Positions 46,914 through 58,470 of a DNA stretch of 64,000 nt are shown piece by piece. Below the pieces are notes generated by a model that saw only the letters and a program-made list of their open reading frames with translations, had not been told where the DNA came from and did not search any database. Both the position numbers and the translations under genes were made by a program. Origin of the DNA: an uncultured Pelagibacteraceae bacterium (lineage in GTDB: Bacteria > Pseudomonadota > Alphaproteobacteria > Pelagibacterales > Pelagibacteraceae); assembly GCA_902558705.1 (NCBI GenBank), contig CACEEW010000001.1, positions 105,892 through 169,891 on the forward strand, in the 5' to 3' direction. Each line of letters opens with the position of its first letter. Positions within the stretch are counted from its first letter, which is position 1.

Positions 46914-47873
46914 ATGAAAAATATTTTAATAATTGGTGGCGGAGCCATGGGATCTGCATTTACGATTCCATGCATTGATAATAAGAATAGAGTTACAATA
47001 ACTGAGCCATATAGTAAAATATTTATAAAAAATCTATCATCAAAAAATAAATTTCACTCAGCCTTAAAGATTAATCTTTCAAAAAAATTAAAATTTAGAA
47101 AATTTTCTAGTGACTTATTAAATGAAAAATTTGATTTAATAGTTATTGCGTTAAGCCTATCTGGTATTGATTTTATTGGAAAACAATTAAAAAATTTAAG
47201 AGTTAAATCACCAATTTTAGTACTCACAAAAGGCTTAAAATACGAAAAAAAAAACAAAAGAATTTGGACTATCTCTGAGCAACTTATTAAAAATTATAAT
47301 GCTTCAAATGTTTCTGTGTTAAAAGGTCCTTGCCTAGCTAAAGAACTCGCAAGAAAGAATCAAACGAGTGTAGTTATCGCAAATAAAAATATTAAAATTG
47401 CTAAATCTATTGGAAAAATTATTTCTACTAAATATTATTTAACAGAGTATTCAAAAGATGTAGCTGGTATAGAAGTAAGTTCAGCAATTAAAAATATCTA
47501 TTCCATGATAATAGGTGCTGGCCAAAGTCTAAATTCGTCATCAAATTTATTTCAAAAATCAATACTTGAAATGAAATATTTGATTAAATACTTTAAAGGG
47601 AAAGATGAAACGATTTCAGGACTTGCAGGAGTGGGAGATCTGTATGTAAGTGCTGCTGGTGGAAGAAATAGCAAGATGGGTAGTTACCTTGGAAAAGGAT
47701 TTACTTTTAAATCAGCCAAGAGAAGATTTATGCCTAAAGACACCATAGAAGGAGAGCAGTTAGCAAGAGAGATTGCACCATTTATATTAAAAAAAATTAA
47801 TAAAAAAAAAATTCCATTAATGGTCTATTTTCTTAAAGCAATTTTAAATAACAAAAAACTTAAGATCATTTAA
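46914..47873 (+). CDS. NAD(P)H-dependent glycerol-3-phosphate dehydrogenase family protein (GpsA-like)
   Basis: ILIIGGGAMGSAFTIP, VLKGPCLAKELA, VAGIEVSSAIKNIYSMIIGAGQ, GLAGVGDLYVSAAGGRNSKMG. Confidence 0.82.
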   Translation: MKNILIIGGGAMGSAFTIPCIDNKNRVTITEPYSKIFIKNLSSKNKFHSALKINLSKKLKFRKFSSDLLNEKFDLIVIALSLSGIDFIGKQLKNLRVKSPILVLTKGLKYEKKNKRIWTISEQLIKNYNASNVSVLKGPCLAKELARKNQTSVVIANKNIKIAKSIGKIISTKYYLTEYSKDVAGIEVSSAIKNIYSMIIGAGQSLNSSSNLFQKSILEMKYLIKYFKGKDETISGLAGVGDLYVSAAGGRNSKMGSYLGKGFTFKSAKRRFMPKDTIEGEQLAREIAPFILKKINKKKIPLMVYFLKAILNNKKLKII

Positions 47874-47883
47874 TTAAATATAT

Positions 47884-49044
47884 ATGAAATTTAATTGGAA
47901 TTATCCAACAACTGTTTGGGTCGGGGAAAACAGAATAAATGAATTAAGCGACGCATGTAAAAATTTAAATCTTACAAAACCATTATTTGTTACTGATAAA
48001 GATTTGATAAATTTACCTTTTATCAAAAATATTGTTTCAAAAAATTTGAAAAAATTTGATAATTTTACTATTTTTTCAAACTTTACAGGCAATCCAACTG
48101 GTGAGAATGTTGACGAAGGTGTAGAAGAATTCAAAAAAAATAATTGCGATGGAGTTATTGCAATAGGTGGAGGAAGTGCTCTTGACGTTGGAAAAGCGAT
48201 CGCTTTTATGTCAGGACAAAATAGACCTATTTGGGATTTTGAAGATATTGATGATTATTGGAAAAGAGCAAATGAAAATAAAATTTCCCCAATAATAGCT
48301 ATACCAACTACTGCAGGCACAGGATCAGAAACTGGGCGAGCTTCTGCGATTATAAATAAAAAAACTGGAGTCAAAAAAATCATATTTCATCCTAAAATTT
48401 TACCTTCAATTGTAATTCTAGATCCATCTTTAACAATAGAACTTTCACCAAGACTAACAGCGGCAACAGGTATGGATGCATTAGCACATAATCTTGAAGC
48501 ATTGTGTGCACCAAATTTTCATCCTATGGCAGAAGGAATAGCTTTAGAGGGAATGAAATTAATCAAAAATTCACTCTTAAAAGCTTTTAAGGATGGAAAA
48601 AATATTGAAGCAAGACAAAATTTATTAGCTGCATCATCAATGGGTTCAACTGCCTTTCAAAAAGGATTAGGAGCTATACATTCTTTAAGCCACCCTGTTA
48701 ATGCACAATTCGATGTTCATCACGGATTATCGAATGCTATTTTCATGCCATATGTTTTAACATTTAACAAATCTTCAATTGAAAATAAGATAATTTCAAT
48801 TTGTGATTATTTAGATTTAGAAAAAAATTTTGATAGTTTTCTAAAGTGGATATTAGATCTTAGAAAAAATTTGAATATTCCAAACAAATTATCTGATGTC
48901 ATGGATTGTTCAGATTTAGATTTAGATAAGCTATCTTTAATGGCCTTTGAAGATCCATCGACAACTGGAAATCCAAAAAAAATCTCTAAGGAAGATCTTA
49001 AATTAATGTATCAACATAGTATCTCAGGAGAGCTATTTAAATGA
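47884..49044 (+). CDS. Iron-containing alcohol dehydrogenase
   Basis: AIGGGSALDVGKAIAFM, IPTTAGTGSETGRASAI, TGMDALAHNLEALCAPNFHPMAEGIALEG, AIHSLSHPVNAQFDVHHGLSNAIFMPY. Confidence 0.93.
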   Translation: MKFNWNYPTTVWVGENRINELSDACKNLNLTKPLFVTDKDLINLPFIKNIVSKNLKKFDNFTIFSNFTGNPTGENVDEGVEEFKKNNCDGVIAIGGGSALDVGKAIAFMSGQNRPIWDFEDIDDYWKRANENKISPIIAIPTTAGTGSETGRASAIINKKTGVKKIIFHPKILPSIVILDPSLTIELSPRLTAATGMDALAHNLEALCAPNFHPMAEGIALEGMKLIKNSLLKAFKDGKNIEARQNLLAASSMGSTAFQKGLGAIHSLSHPVNAQFDVHHGLSNAIFMPYVLTFNKSSIENKIISICDYLDLEKNFDSFLKWILDLRKNLNIPNKLSDVMDCSDLDLDKLSLMAFEDPSTTGNPKKISKEDLKLMYQHSISGELFK

Positions 49045-49823
49045 AAAAACTATTAATTGTTGAAGGAAATTTAAGTGAGGAAAATAACAAATTTTCGGCT
49101 GAGGGGATTCAAACCCATACTGAAAGTTTAAAAGATAGTCTAAATTATTATTCAAAAGATTTACAATTTGATGTCATAAATCCTTCATCTGATAAAAGCC
49201 TGGAGTCAACAAAGAATAAACTCTCAATATATGATGGATTAATTTGGGGAGGGAGTAGTTTAAATATTTATAATGATACACCTGAAATTAGAAGACAAAT
49301 TGGATTCATGAAAGAATGTTTAAAAAAAGTAAGAAATATCTTAGCTATTTGTTGGGGTATGCAAGTGGCAGTAACAGCTGCAGGAGGTGAGGTTAAGAAA
49401 GCAGATGACTCCCATATAGGAATAGCAAATGAAATTATTATTAATGAAAACGGATTAGCGCATCCAATTTATAAAGATAAAGAGAAAATATTTAATTCAC
49501 CAGCATTTAACTTTGATGAGGTAAGGACTTTACCTAGAAATGCAGTTTGTTTGGCTTCTAATAAAATTAATAAAGTACAAAGTATTTATTTTAAAGTTAA
49601 CAGTACCAATGTTTGGGGTTTACAATATCATCCAGAAATAACTTATGAAAAAATGATAAGTTTAATTGAGTTTAGAAAAGATAGATTAATAAAAAGTAGA
49701 AAAGTTTTTGAAAGTGAAAAAGATGTTGAAAATCATATATTGTTTATAAAGAAAGAAATTTTAAAAACTAATAAGCAAAAAAGAATGGTTGAGTTAAGAA
49801 ACTGGCTTAACTATTTAAATTAA
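49041..49823 (+). CDS. Type 1 glutamine amidotransferase domain protein
   Basis: [47 protein letters not shown]. Confidence 0.85.
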   Translation: MKKLLIVEGNLSEENNKFSAEGIQTHTESLKDSLNYYSKDLQFDVINPSSDKSLESTKNKLSIYDGLIWGGSSLNIYNDTPEIRRQIGFMKECLKKVRNILAICWGMQVAVTAAGGEVKKADDSHIGIANEIIINENGLAHPIYKDKEKIFNSPAFNFDEVRTLPRNAVCLASNKINKVQSIYFKVNSTNVWGLQYHPEITYEKMISLIEFRKDRLIKSRKVFESEKDVENHILFIKKEILKTNKQKRMVELRNWLNYLN

Positions 49824-51505
49824 AATAAACCTTCTATTTCCCCTTTTTTATTCAATTTTATCGAGTCAGCTGCCGGAACTCTCGGTAAGCCAGGCATTGT
49901 CATGATAGCCCCACAAACAACAACTATAAATTCAGCACCTGATGAAAGTCTAATTTCTCTTAAAGGTAAAGCATGTCCGGTTGGAGCTCCTTTAAGACTT
50001 GGGTCTGTAGAAAAACTGTATTGAGTTTTTGCAATACAAATAGGTAGATCACCATATCCAGACTCCTCAAAACCCTTGAGTTGTTCTCTAATTTTAGTGT
50101 CTGCTATAACTTCATCAGCTCTATAAATTTCTTTAGCAATAGTTTCTATCTTTTTAAATAGAGGAGTTTTGTTTTCATATAAAAATTTAAATTTAGTATC
50201 ATTTTTTTCACATAAATCAGCTACTAGAGCTGCTAAATCTTTTGTGCCTTCACCACCATTTGCCCAATGGGTACATAGACTAGCTTTAACACCTAAACCA
50301 TCACAAAAACTTATTAAAGCTTTTACCTCTTTATCGGTGTCTTTAATGAAATGATTTACAGCTACTGCAACGGGTAGGCCAAATTTTTTAACATTTTCAA
50401 CATGTCTTTGAAGATTTACTAATCCTTTTTTAAGGGCATCAACATTTTCATTTTTTAAATCATCTTTTGCGACACCTCCGTGCATTTTAAGAGCTCTTAT
50501 TGTTGCAACAATTACAACACAACTTGGTTTAAGATCTGATTTTCTACATTTAATATCAAGAAATTTTTCAGCACCTAGGTCAGCTCCAAATCCAGCCTCT
50601 GTTACAACATAGTCTGCAAGTTTTAAGCCAGCTTTTGTTGCTATAACGGAGTTACATCCATGAGCAATATTTGCAAAAGGTCCTCCATGAATAATTGCAG
50701 GATTATTCTCCAATGTCTGAGTCACATTTGGTCTAATTGCGTCTTTAAGTAAAACAGTCATAGGACCTTGAGCTTTTAAATCTTTTGCAAAAATAGGTTT
50801 TTTTTCTCTTGTATAAGCTACTGTAATATTACCAATTCTTTTTTCTAAATCTTCAAGATTATTTGCTAAACAAAAGATAGCCATTATTTCAGAAGCAACC
50901 GTTATATCAAATCCATCTTCTCTAGGAAAACCATTTGCTACGCCACCTAAATTTATATTAATAGATCTAAGGGATCGATCATTCATATCCATAACTCTCT
51001 TCCAAACAATTCTTCTTACATCTATATTCAATTTATTACCCCAATAGATGTGATTATCAATTAATGCAGATAAAAGATTATGAGCTGATGTTATTGCATG
51101 AAAGTCACCTGTGAAATGTAGATTTATCTGTTCCATTGGTACAACCTGGGCAAATCCACCTCCAGCAGCACCACCTTTCATACCAAATGAAGGACCTAAA
51201 CTTGGCTCTCTTAAACAAACAATAGATTTTTTTCCAATTTTATTTAATCCATCATTTAAACCTACAGATGTGGTAGTTTTTCCCTCACCAGCAGGTGTTG
51301 GAGTTATAGCAGTAACTAAAATTAGTTTTCCATCAGGTTTATTCTTTAATTTATCAAGATACTCCAAGTTAATTTTTGCAATATGTCTTCCCATGGGACT
51401 AAAAGCAGTGCTTTCATCTGGTACATTAACTTTAGCCAAAATATCGTTGATTGGTCGCATCTTAGCTTCTCTTGCTATTTGGATATCTGATTTTACTTCA
51501 CTCAT
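49820..51505 (-). CDS. fhs: Formate-tetrahydrofolate ligase
   Basis: [73 protein letters not shown]. Confidence 0.97.
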   Translation of the reverse strand: MSEVKSDIQIAREAKMRPINDILAKVNVPDESTAFSPMGRHIAKINLEYLDKLKNKPDGKLILVTAITPTPAGEGKTTTSVGLNDGLNKIGKKSIVCLREPSLGPSFGMKGGAAGGGFAQVVPMEQINLHFTGDFHAITSAHNLLSALIDNHIYWGNKLNIDVRRIVWKRVMDMNDRSLRSININLGGVANGFPREDGFDITVASEIMAIFCLANNLEDLEKRIGNITVAYTREKKPIFAKDLKAQGPMTVLLKDAIRPNVTQTLENNPAIIHGGPFANIAHGCNSVIATKAGLKLADYVVTEAGFGADLGAEKFLDIKCRKSDLKPSCVVIVATIRALKMHGGVAKDDLKNENVDALKKGLVNLQRHVENVKKFGLPVAVAVNHFIKDTDKEVKALISFCDGLGVKASLCTHWANGGEGTKDLAALVADLCEKNDTKFKFLYENKTPLFKKIETIAKEIYRADEVIADTKIREQLKGFEESGYGDLPICIAKTQYSFSTDPSLKGAPTGHALPLREIRLSSGAEFIVVVCGAIMTMPGLPRVPAADSIKLNKKGEIEGLF

Positions 51506-51632
51506 TAAAAGTCCTTTATAAATATTAAAAAGCTGGTCGATTAGTATCTCTTTTTATAGCCTTTGGAAATATCTAAAAATTATATATAAAAAAAATATGA
51601 ACTATTTATATTCATTATTATAAAATTTATTC

Positions 51633-52889
51633 ATGCAAAAATACTCAATATTTAATCTGATTAAAAATGCTTTTTCTAATCATCAAAAATGGGATTTAGC
51701 TTGGAAAGACCCAACACCAAAGAAAGAGTACGATGTTGTCATTATTGGAGGTGGAGGCCATGGGCTAGCAACTGCATATTATTTAGCAAAAGAGCACAAT
51801 ATCACAAATGTTGCCATTATAGAAAAGGGATGGATTGGTGGTGGAAATGTTGGACGTAATACAACAATAATTAGATCAAATTACATGCATGATGATAATG
51901 CATTGTTTAGTGAATTTGGAATGGATCTTTGGAGAAAGATGAGCCAAGATTTAAATTATAATGTGATGTTTTCCCCAAGAGGGATTATTAACTTAGCTCA
52001 TTCAGATGCACAAATGAATGTTTATGCAAGACGAGGAAACTCGATGAGGTTGAATGGTATTGATGCAGAATTATTAAACAGAGAACAAGTAAGAGAAATT
52101 ATTCCAATGGCTGACTTTTCTGAGAATGTTAGATTTCCAATTTTTGGTGGACTCATGCAGCCTAGTGCAGGAACAGCAAGACATGATGCAGTAGCATGGG
52201 GTTATGCTAGACAAGCCGATTCTATGGGTGTGGATATAATTCAAAATTGTGAAGTAATAGGTTTTGATATTTCAGGAGGAAAAGTAGAAGGTGTTCGAAC
52301 TTCTAGGGGAGATATTAAGGTTAAAAAAATTGGATTATGTGTTGCTGGCAGTACTAATATTTTAGCTGACAAACTTAATATGACTTTACCTATTGAAACT
52401 CATCTTCTTCAAGCATGTGTTTCAGAACCAGTCAAACCAGTTTTAGATAAAGTCGTTACTTTTGGTGCTGGCCATTTTTATATAAGTCAATCAGACAAAG
52501 GTGAAATGGTTATGGGTGGAGACCTAGATGGATATAATAGTTATGCCCAAAGAGGAAATTTACCGACACTTCAACATGTACTTACAGAAGGAATAGCAAT
52601 GATGCCATTCTTAAGTAAATTAAAAATGCTTAGGACTTGGGGTGGAATTATGGATATGTCGATGGATGGCTCACCTATTATTGACAAAACTCATATTGAA
52701 GGTTTGTATTTAAATTGTGGTTGGTGTTATGGTGGATTCAAAGCTACTCCAGCATCTGGTTGGACATTTGCACATACTATTGCTCAAGATAGAGTTCATG
52801 AATTAAACGCAGGATATAACCTAAATAGATTTAATACAGGTCACTTACTTGACGAAAAGGGTCTTGGTACAAAAACTTGGATTTCATAA
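51633..52889 (+). CDS. soxB: Sarcosine oxidase beta subunit / N-methylglutamate dehydrogenase homologue
   Basis: YDVVIIGGGGHGLATAYYLAKEHNITNVAIIEKGWIGGGNVGRNTTIIRSNYM; first of a B-D-A-G gene order. Confidence 0.85.
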   Translation: MQKYSIFNLIKNAFSNHQKWDLAWKDPTPKKEYDVVIIGGGGHGLATAYYLAKEHNITNVAIIEKGWIGGGNVGRNTTIIRSNYMHDDNALFSEFGMDLWRKMSQDLNYNVMFSPRGIINLAHSDAQMNVYARRGNSMRLNGIDAELLNREQVREIIPMADFSENVRFPIFGGLMQPSAGTARHDAVAWGYARQADSMGVDIIQNCEVIGFDISGGKVEGVRTSRGDIKVKKIGLCVAGSTNILADKLNMTLPIETHLLQACVSEPVKPVLDKVVTFGAGHFYISQSDKGEMVMGGDLDGYNSYAQRGNLPTLQHVLTEGIAMMPFLSKLKMLRTWGGIMDMSMDGSPIIDKTHIEGLYLNCGWCYGGFKATPASGWTFAHTIAQDRVHELNAGYNLNRFNTGHLLDEKGLGTKTWIS

Positions 52890-53159
52890 ATGCTTCATAT
52901 TAAATGTCCACATTGTGGAATGAGATCACAAAATGAATTTTCTTATGGTGGTGATGCAACTGTTAAAAGACCTGAGCTAGGTAAAGAAATATCTGATCAA
53001 GACTGGGATAATTTTGTCTACAATAGAAAAAGTTTAAGAGGAAAACATTTAGAATTATGGCAACATTTATCAGGATGTAGACAATGGATAAAAGTTGAAA
53101 GAGATACTGCTACTCATGAAATATTTAGAACATTAAAAGCTAATGAGGATAATTCGTAA
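52890..53159 (+). CDS. soxD: Sarcosine oxidase delta subunit family
   Basis: IKCPHCGMRSQNEFSYGGDATVKRP, LWQHLSGCRQWIKVERDTATHEI. Confidence 0.88.
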   Translation: MLHIKCPHCGMRSQNEFSYGGDATVKRPELGKEISDQDWDNFVYNRKSLRGKHLELWQHLSGCRQWIKVERDTATHEIFRTLKANEDNS

Positions 53160-56155
53160 TGGATCAAAACTTTAGATTATCAGATGGTGGTTTAATAAAT
53201 AGAGATAAGAAGCTATCATTTAAGTTTAATAATAAAACTTATTATGGTTATGAGGGAGATACTCTAGCCTCAGCTTTAATAGCTAATGGTGTTCATTTAA
53301 TTGGTAGAAGCTTTAAATACCACAGACCAAGAGGTTTTTTTGGTGCTGGAGTCGATGAGCCATATGCAATGGTGCAGCTATATAGAAATGGTGAAACTGA
53401 ACCAAACATAAAAGCCACAGAACAAGAGCTTTTTGAGGGTTTAGAAGCAACAAGTGTAAATTGTTGGCCAAGTGTTAACTTTGATATCGGAGCAATAAAC
53501 AACTTTTTAAAAATATTTCTTCCTGCTGGATTTTATTACAAAACATTTATGTGGCCAAAAAGTTTTTGGTATAAAGTTTATGAACCTTTTATTAGGAAAG
53601 CAGCAGGTCTTGGTGTTGCATCAATCAAACATGACAAAGAAAGATACGAACATAAATATGAATATTGTGACTTATTAATTGCTGGTTCAGGACCATCAGG
53701 TTTAGCAAGTGCATATGCTGCAGCAAAAAATGGGGCACGAGTAATTTTAGCTGAAGATAAAGCTAGATTTGGTGGAACACTTCTTACAAGCGAAGTAAAT
53801 ATTGGAAATAAATCAGGTAAAGAGTGGGCCGAAGGAATAATTGCTGAACTTAAAGAAATGCCTAACGTAACAGTTAAAAATAGATCTCAGGTTTTTGGCT
53901 ATTATGATCATAACATGTTGGTGATGTCTGAAAGAATTAGCGATCATCTTTCAAAGACAAAAAAATTCCATCCAAAACAAAGACTTTGGTATATAAGAGC
54001 AAAAGAAGTTCTGATTTCTTCAGGATCAATTGAAAGACCAATAGTGTTTGGTAACAATGATACTCCAGGAGTAATGCTTTCATCGGCAGCAAAAGAATAC
54101 CTAAAAGTTTATGGAGTATTAGTTGGAAGAAACCCTTTAATTTTTACTAACAACGATAGTGGATATGAAACAGCAATTGAATTTAAGAAAAATGGTGTTG
54201 ATCCAACTATCTTAGATACAAGAAAAGATCCTCAATCTGAAATAATCAACGAAGCAAAGAATTTAGGAATAAATATTAAGTTTTCATATGTAGTAGTAGC
54301 TGCTCAAGGTTATAAAAAAGTAAAATCAGCTGATATTGCAAAAATTTCAGATGATAAAGAGCAACTTGGATCAGTAGAAAATATTAAGTGTGATTGCATT
54401 TGTGTTTCTGGTTTTTGGACACCAACAATTCACTTAGCTTCACAATCTGGAAATAAAACAAAATTCAACGAAGAAATTGATGCATTTGTTCCAGGAACAT
54501 CGAAACAAAATGAAACCACATTAGGTGCAGCGAATGGATCTTATACTTTAGAAGAGACTTTAAAAAACTCTTTTGAAACAGCTTATGATCTATCAAAAAA
54601 AATCACCAACAATGATAATAAAATTTCCTTACCAAATGTTGTTGAAAAAAAATCAACAACACACGATAAATTTTGGTGTGTGCCATTACCCAAAGGAAAG
54701 AATTATAAAAGATTTTTAGATTTTCAAAATGATGTTGCAGTTTCTGATATAGAAATTGCATTAAAGGAGGGTTATCGATCAATAGAGCATGTAAAAAGAT
54801 ACACTACTCTTGGAATGGCTACTGATCAAGGTAAAACTAGTAATTTAAATGGTTTGCAATTAGTATCGAATATTGAAAATAAAGTAGTACCAAATGTTGG
54901 TCACACAACTTTTAGACCTCCTTATACGCCAGTTTCAATAGGTGCAATTGTTGGAAGAGAAGTAGGAAAGCATTCAAAACCTACAAGAAAATCTCCAATG
55001 CATAAATGGCACGAACAAAATAATGCGATATTTGTTGATGCGGGTGTGTGGTTAAGACCAAGATATTATAAACAAGGAAATGAAAATTTATTTGAAGCAT
55101 CTAAAAGAGAAGCAAAAAATGTGAGAACAAATGTAGGTGTATGTGATGTAACTACGTTAGGTAAAATAGATATTAAAGGACCAGATGCAGCAGAACTACT
55201 TAATAGAGTTTACACAAATGCTTGGCTAAAGTTACCAGTAGGTAAAGCAAGATATGGGGTCATGTTAAGAGAAGATGGAATTGTTATGGATGATGGAACA
55301 ACTACAAGAATTTCAGAAAATCATTATCATATGACAACTACTACTGCACAAGCTGCAAATGTTCTTTCACATTTAGAATATTATTTGCAATTAGTTTGGC
55401 CAGAGTTAAATGTAAATGTAGTTTCAACCACAGAACAATGGGCAGGTGCAGCAGTTGCAGGACCTAAATCTAGAGATTTATTACAAAAATTATTCCCAAA
55501 ATCTGATGTTTCAAACGAAGGGTTACCTTTTATGGGCTTTATTGAAGGAGACTTGTTTGGTGTAAAAGCTAGAATTTTTAGAATTTCTTTCTCAGGTGAG
55601 CTCGCATATGAAGTAAATGTTGAGTCTGATAATGGACACTTTATGTGGGAAAAAATTATGGAAGTTGGACAAGAATTTAAAATCCAGCCATATGGAACTG
55701 AGGCATTATCAACTCTTAGAATTGAAATGGGTCATGTTGCAGGATCTGAGTTAGATGGAAGAACAATTCCTTATGATAATTCTCTTGAAGGCTTATTAAG
55801 TAAAAAGAAAGACTTTATTGGCAAAAGATCTTTAACTAGAAAAGCATTTATAGCTGAAGATAGACAAAAAATTGTTGGGGTAGTTCCTTTAGATAAAAAA
55901 ACAAGTATTCCAGAAGGGTCACATTTAGTTAAAGACTCGAATGCACCATTGCCAAATCCAAAATTAGGTTACATCTCGGCTTCATGTTGGAGTGTTGAAC
56001 ACAATAATCCATTTTCTCTAGCAATACTAAAGAATGGGAAAAATATGATCGGTGAAAAATTATTTGTAATGTCGCCTCTTAAAAATAAAGTAATTCCAGT
56101 TGAGATTGTTTCTTCTCACTATGTTGATCCAAAAGGTGAAAGGGTTAGATCATGA
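53159..56155 (+). CDS. soxA: Sarcosine oxidase alpha subunit family
   Basis: 998 aa; [64 protein letters not shown]-terminal GcvT domain. Confidence 0.88.
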   Translation: MDQNFRLSDGGLINRDKKLSFKFNNKTYYGYEGDTLASALIANGVHLIGRSFKYHRPRGFFGAGVDEPYAMVQLYRNGETEPNIKATEQELFEGLEATSVNCWPSVNFDIGAINNFLKIFLPAGFYYKTFMWPKSFWYKVYEPFIRKAAGLGVASIKHDKERYEHKYEYCDLLIAGSGPSGLASAYAAAKNGARVILAEDKARFGGTLLTSEVNIGNKSGKEWAEGIIAELKEMPNVTVKNRSQVFGYYDHNMLVMSERISDHLSKTKKFHPKQRLWYIRAKEVLISSGSIERPIVFGNNDTPGVMLSSAAKEYLKVYGVLVGRNPLIFTNNDSGYETAIEFKKNGVDPTILDTRKDPQSEIINEAKNLGINIKFSYVVVAAQGYKKVKSADIAKISDDKEQLGSVENIKCDCICVSGFWTPTIHLASQSGNKTKFNEEIDAFVPGTSKQNETTLGAANGSYTLEETLKNSFETAYDLSKKITNNDNKISLPNVVEKKSTTHDKFWCVPLPKGKNYKRFLDFQNDVAVSDIEIALKEGYRSIEHVKRYTTLGMATDQGKTSNLNGLQLVSNIENKVVPNVGHTTFRPPYTPVSIGAIVGREVGKHSKPTRKSPMHKWHEQNNAIFVDAGVWLRPRYYKQGNENLFEASKREAKNVRTNVGVCDVTTLGKIDIKGPDAAELLNRVYTNAWLKLPVGKARYGVMLREDGIVMDDGTTTRISENHYHMTTTTAQAANVLSHLEYYLQLVWPELNVNVVSTTEQWAGAAVAGPKSRDLLQKLFPKSDVSNEGLPFMGFIEGDLFGVKARIFRISFSGELAYEVNVESDNGHFMWEKIMEVGQEFKIQPYGTEALSTLRIEMGHVAGSELDGRTIPYDNSLEGLLSKKKDFIGKRSLTRKAFIAEDRQKIVGVVPLDKKTSIPEGSHLVKDSNAPLPNPKLGYISASCWSVEHNNPFSLAILKNGKNMIGEKLFVMSPLKNKVIPVEIVSSHYVDPKGERVRS

Positions 56156-56739
56156 GCTTAATATCATCCTTAGCAAACGTTCATTCAAAAGGTCAATTTG
56201 GTGATCATGAAGGCAAAAATGATAACAATCTTTTAAAAATTTCTGAATTAAAAAACTTACTGATAGTTCAAATAGCTCAGTATAAAAATTCTACAGTTTC
56301 ATTTGAAACTATTGACATTGATGGTTTAAGATTAAAAGATAAGCCATTAAGTGTATCAAATAATAATGACACTAGAATTTTATGGAACAGTCCAAAAAAT
56401 TGGCTTTTGGTTTCAACAAAAAAAGATTTACTTAAAAATATTTCACAAAATTTTAAAGAAACAGATTTTGCTGTAACTGACTTATCTCATTCAAGATCTA
56501 TAATTCAAATAGAAGGACAAGACTCAAAAGAAATTTTGAAGAAAGGGTGTCCTTTTGATTTTAATAATCTAGAAAAAAATAATTCTATTAATTCTATATA
56601 TAATGGAATTGCAATTACTATTGATATGTTAGAGGACAATCCAACTAAAGTAAGATTATTTGCTCTCAGAAGTTTTGGAGAATCTCTGTACCACTCAATA
56701 ACAGATGCATCTTTAGAGTTTGGATATAAATCTATTTAA
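56152..56739 (+). CDS. soxG: Sarcosine oxidase gamma subunit family
   Basis: Position after soxA and [31 protein letters not shown]. Confidence 0.75.
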   Translation: MSLISSLANVHSKGQFGDHEGKNDNNLLKISELKNLLIVQIAQYKNSTVSFETIDIDGLRLKDKPLSVSNNNDTRILWNSPKNWLLVSTKKDLLKNISQNFKETDFAVTDLSHSRSIIQIEGQDSKEILKKGCPFDFNNLEKNNSINSIYNGIAITIDMLEDNPTKVRLFALRSFGESLYHSITDASLEFGYKSI

Positions 56740-56744
56740 ACATC

Positions 56745-57593
56745 TCAATCTCTTGTAGCAATATAAACACCTATCGTAGTTATTAAAAATCCTACTAAAT
56801 CTAAATAAGTTAAATTCTCATTTAAAAATAACCAAGCCATAAAAGCTGATGTAGCTGGTATTAAAAAAAATATTGAAACAGTTTTACTTGCTGAATTATT
56901 TTTAATTAAATACATCAATATTGTAAAAGCTCCAAATGATACTAAAAAAATTTGATGACTCATTGCCAAAATGAATTTTTTAGTAAAATCAATATATGGT
57001 TCTGCAAAAAATATTATTATTAACACATGAAAAAAACATCCACCAACTGCTTGATAAAAATTACTTACTGATAAAGGTAAGTTATTACTTAATTTTTTTT
57101 GCCAAATAGTTGATGAAGTAATTGCAATTAAAGCTACTATTGTTGCAATCAAACCTATTAATGGTATTTTCGAACCAACATCTAAACCTAAAACCAATAC
57201 TGCACCCACAAACCCAAGAAAAACTCCAACCCATTGTTTCATAGTCACTTTTTCACCCAGTATGGGTCCACTTAGTGTATTGGTCAAAACAGGCTGAAGA
57301 GTAACTATTAAAGCTGCAATTCCAGTAGGCATACCAATTGAAATTGAGTAAAACACACCACCCAAATACAATCCATGAAAAAGAACCCCACTCAAAACAG
57401 ATTCAATTAAATTTTTTCTTTTAATAATTATTGAATGTTTTGAATAAATGGAAAAAAGGTAAAACCCAATTGCTACAAAAAAAAATCTAAATGCTAAAGC
57501 TGAAAAGGGATCACTGTTATCTATAATTGGTTTGGTGGTAATAAAGGCTGAAGACCATAACAATATAAATATTAGTGGAAATATTCTGACCAT
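56745..57593 (-). CDS. EamA/DMT family transporter
   Basis: About 10 TM helices; LLWSSAFITTKPIID, GVLFHGLYLGGVFYSISIGMPTGIAALIVTLQPVLT. Confidence 0.9.
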   Translation of the reverse strand: MVRIFPLIFILLWSSAFITTKPIIDNSDPFSALAFRFFFVAIGFYLFSIYSKHSIIIKRKNLIESVLSGVLFHGLYLGGVFYSISIGMPTGIAALIVTLQPVLTNTLSGPILGEKVTMKQWVGVFLGFVGAVLVLGLDVGSKIPLIGLIATIVALIAITSSTIWQKKLSNNLPLSVSNFYQAVGGCFFHVLIIIFFAEPYIDFTKKFILAMSHQIFLVSFGAFTILMYLIKNNSASKTVSIFFLIPATSAFMAWLFLNENLTYLDLVGFLITTIGVYIATRD

Positions 57594-57719
57594 TTCAGGT
57601 CTTATAAGGCATTTATACTTACATTAGATTATTAAATTTAGTTTAATTTATACATGAAAATAGGCTCTTTTAATTCTATCTTGAGTTGTACTACCAAATG
57701 TATAAGAATCATCTTAAGT

Positions 57720-58043
57720 ATGATTAATAAAAAATTAATTTTAGGATTATTTTTATTTAGTATGCTTGGGGCTTGTGGAGCGCCAACAGCCATGCTGGGA
57801 CCAGCATATACTTTTAATACAACCGGTAATATTGCGCAGGCAGGACTTTCTTATGGGTCTGATTATCTTATAACTAGCTATACAGGAAAAACTACAATAG
57901 AAAATATAGAGGATATAGCATCTAAAAATCTACCAGTTAAAAAAAATATTCAAAAACAAACTTTACAAAGTGAAGATTTTTATCAATTGGTTAAGAGCAA
58001 GATTGAAATGACAAAAGGTAAAATTAAATTGTCTAATCAATAA
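57720..58043 (+). CDS. Small putative lipoprotein
   Basis: Start reassigned to MINKKLILGLFLFSMLGACG (ATG at 57720), lipobox LGAC. Confidence 0.6.
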   Translation: MINKKLILGLFLFSMLGACGAPTAMLGPAYTFNTTGNIAQAGLSYGSDYLITSYTGKTTIENIEDIASKNLPVKKNIQKQTLQSEDFYQLVKSKIEMTKGKIKLSNQ

Positions 58044-58470
58044 TATTTAGAATAATTAAATGCTTTTGTTTAGTTTCTTTACACCATAATTCATAACTTT
58101 CACACATTCTCCACAAATGATCAAAAGCTCTTTGAGACAATTCTAAAGGGAAATGACTTTTTGCATAATACAACTCAGGAAATTGAATAAGTTGTTTAAT
58201 CATCATATCTTTTTGAACATGAAGTAACTTTATTGTTTCATCTGGTATTTTCTTTTTAGTTTTAAGATCAATTAAATTATTCTTTTTCAAATTTTCAATC
58301 CATTTGTCATGAAATTCACCGCTACTTATTTCTTTATATTCTTTTGTTCCAATGAATGACTCTAAAGCATTAATATTTGAAAAATCAGGATTTTTTTTTT
58401 TAATTTGACAAATTTTCAAATATATTAATTCTGCGACGTACAGCACGTAAGGTTTTTCTTTAGATATCAT
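58033..58470 (-). CDS. Hypothetical protein
   Basis: Intact 145-aa ORF abutting the racemase gene; no family recognised. Confidence 0.55.
   Translation of the reverse strand: MISKEKPYVLYVAELIYLKICQIKKKNPDFSNINALESFIGTKEYKEISSGEFHDKWIENLKKNNLIDLKTKKKIPDETIKLLHVQKDMMIKQLIQFPELYYAKSHFPLELSQRAFDHLWRMCESYELWCKETKQKHLIILNIID

Noticed and set aside
51506-51632. Possible glycine or SAM riboswitch upstream of fhs/soxB
   Set aside because: Could not recognise the conserved core of either class; an Infernal/Rfam scan would settle it
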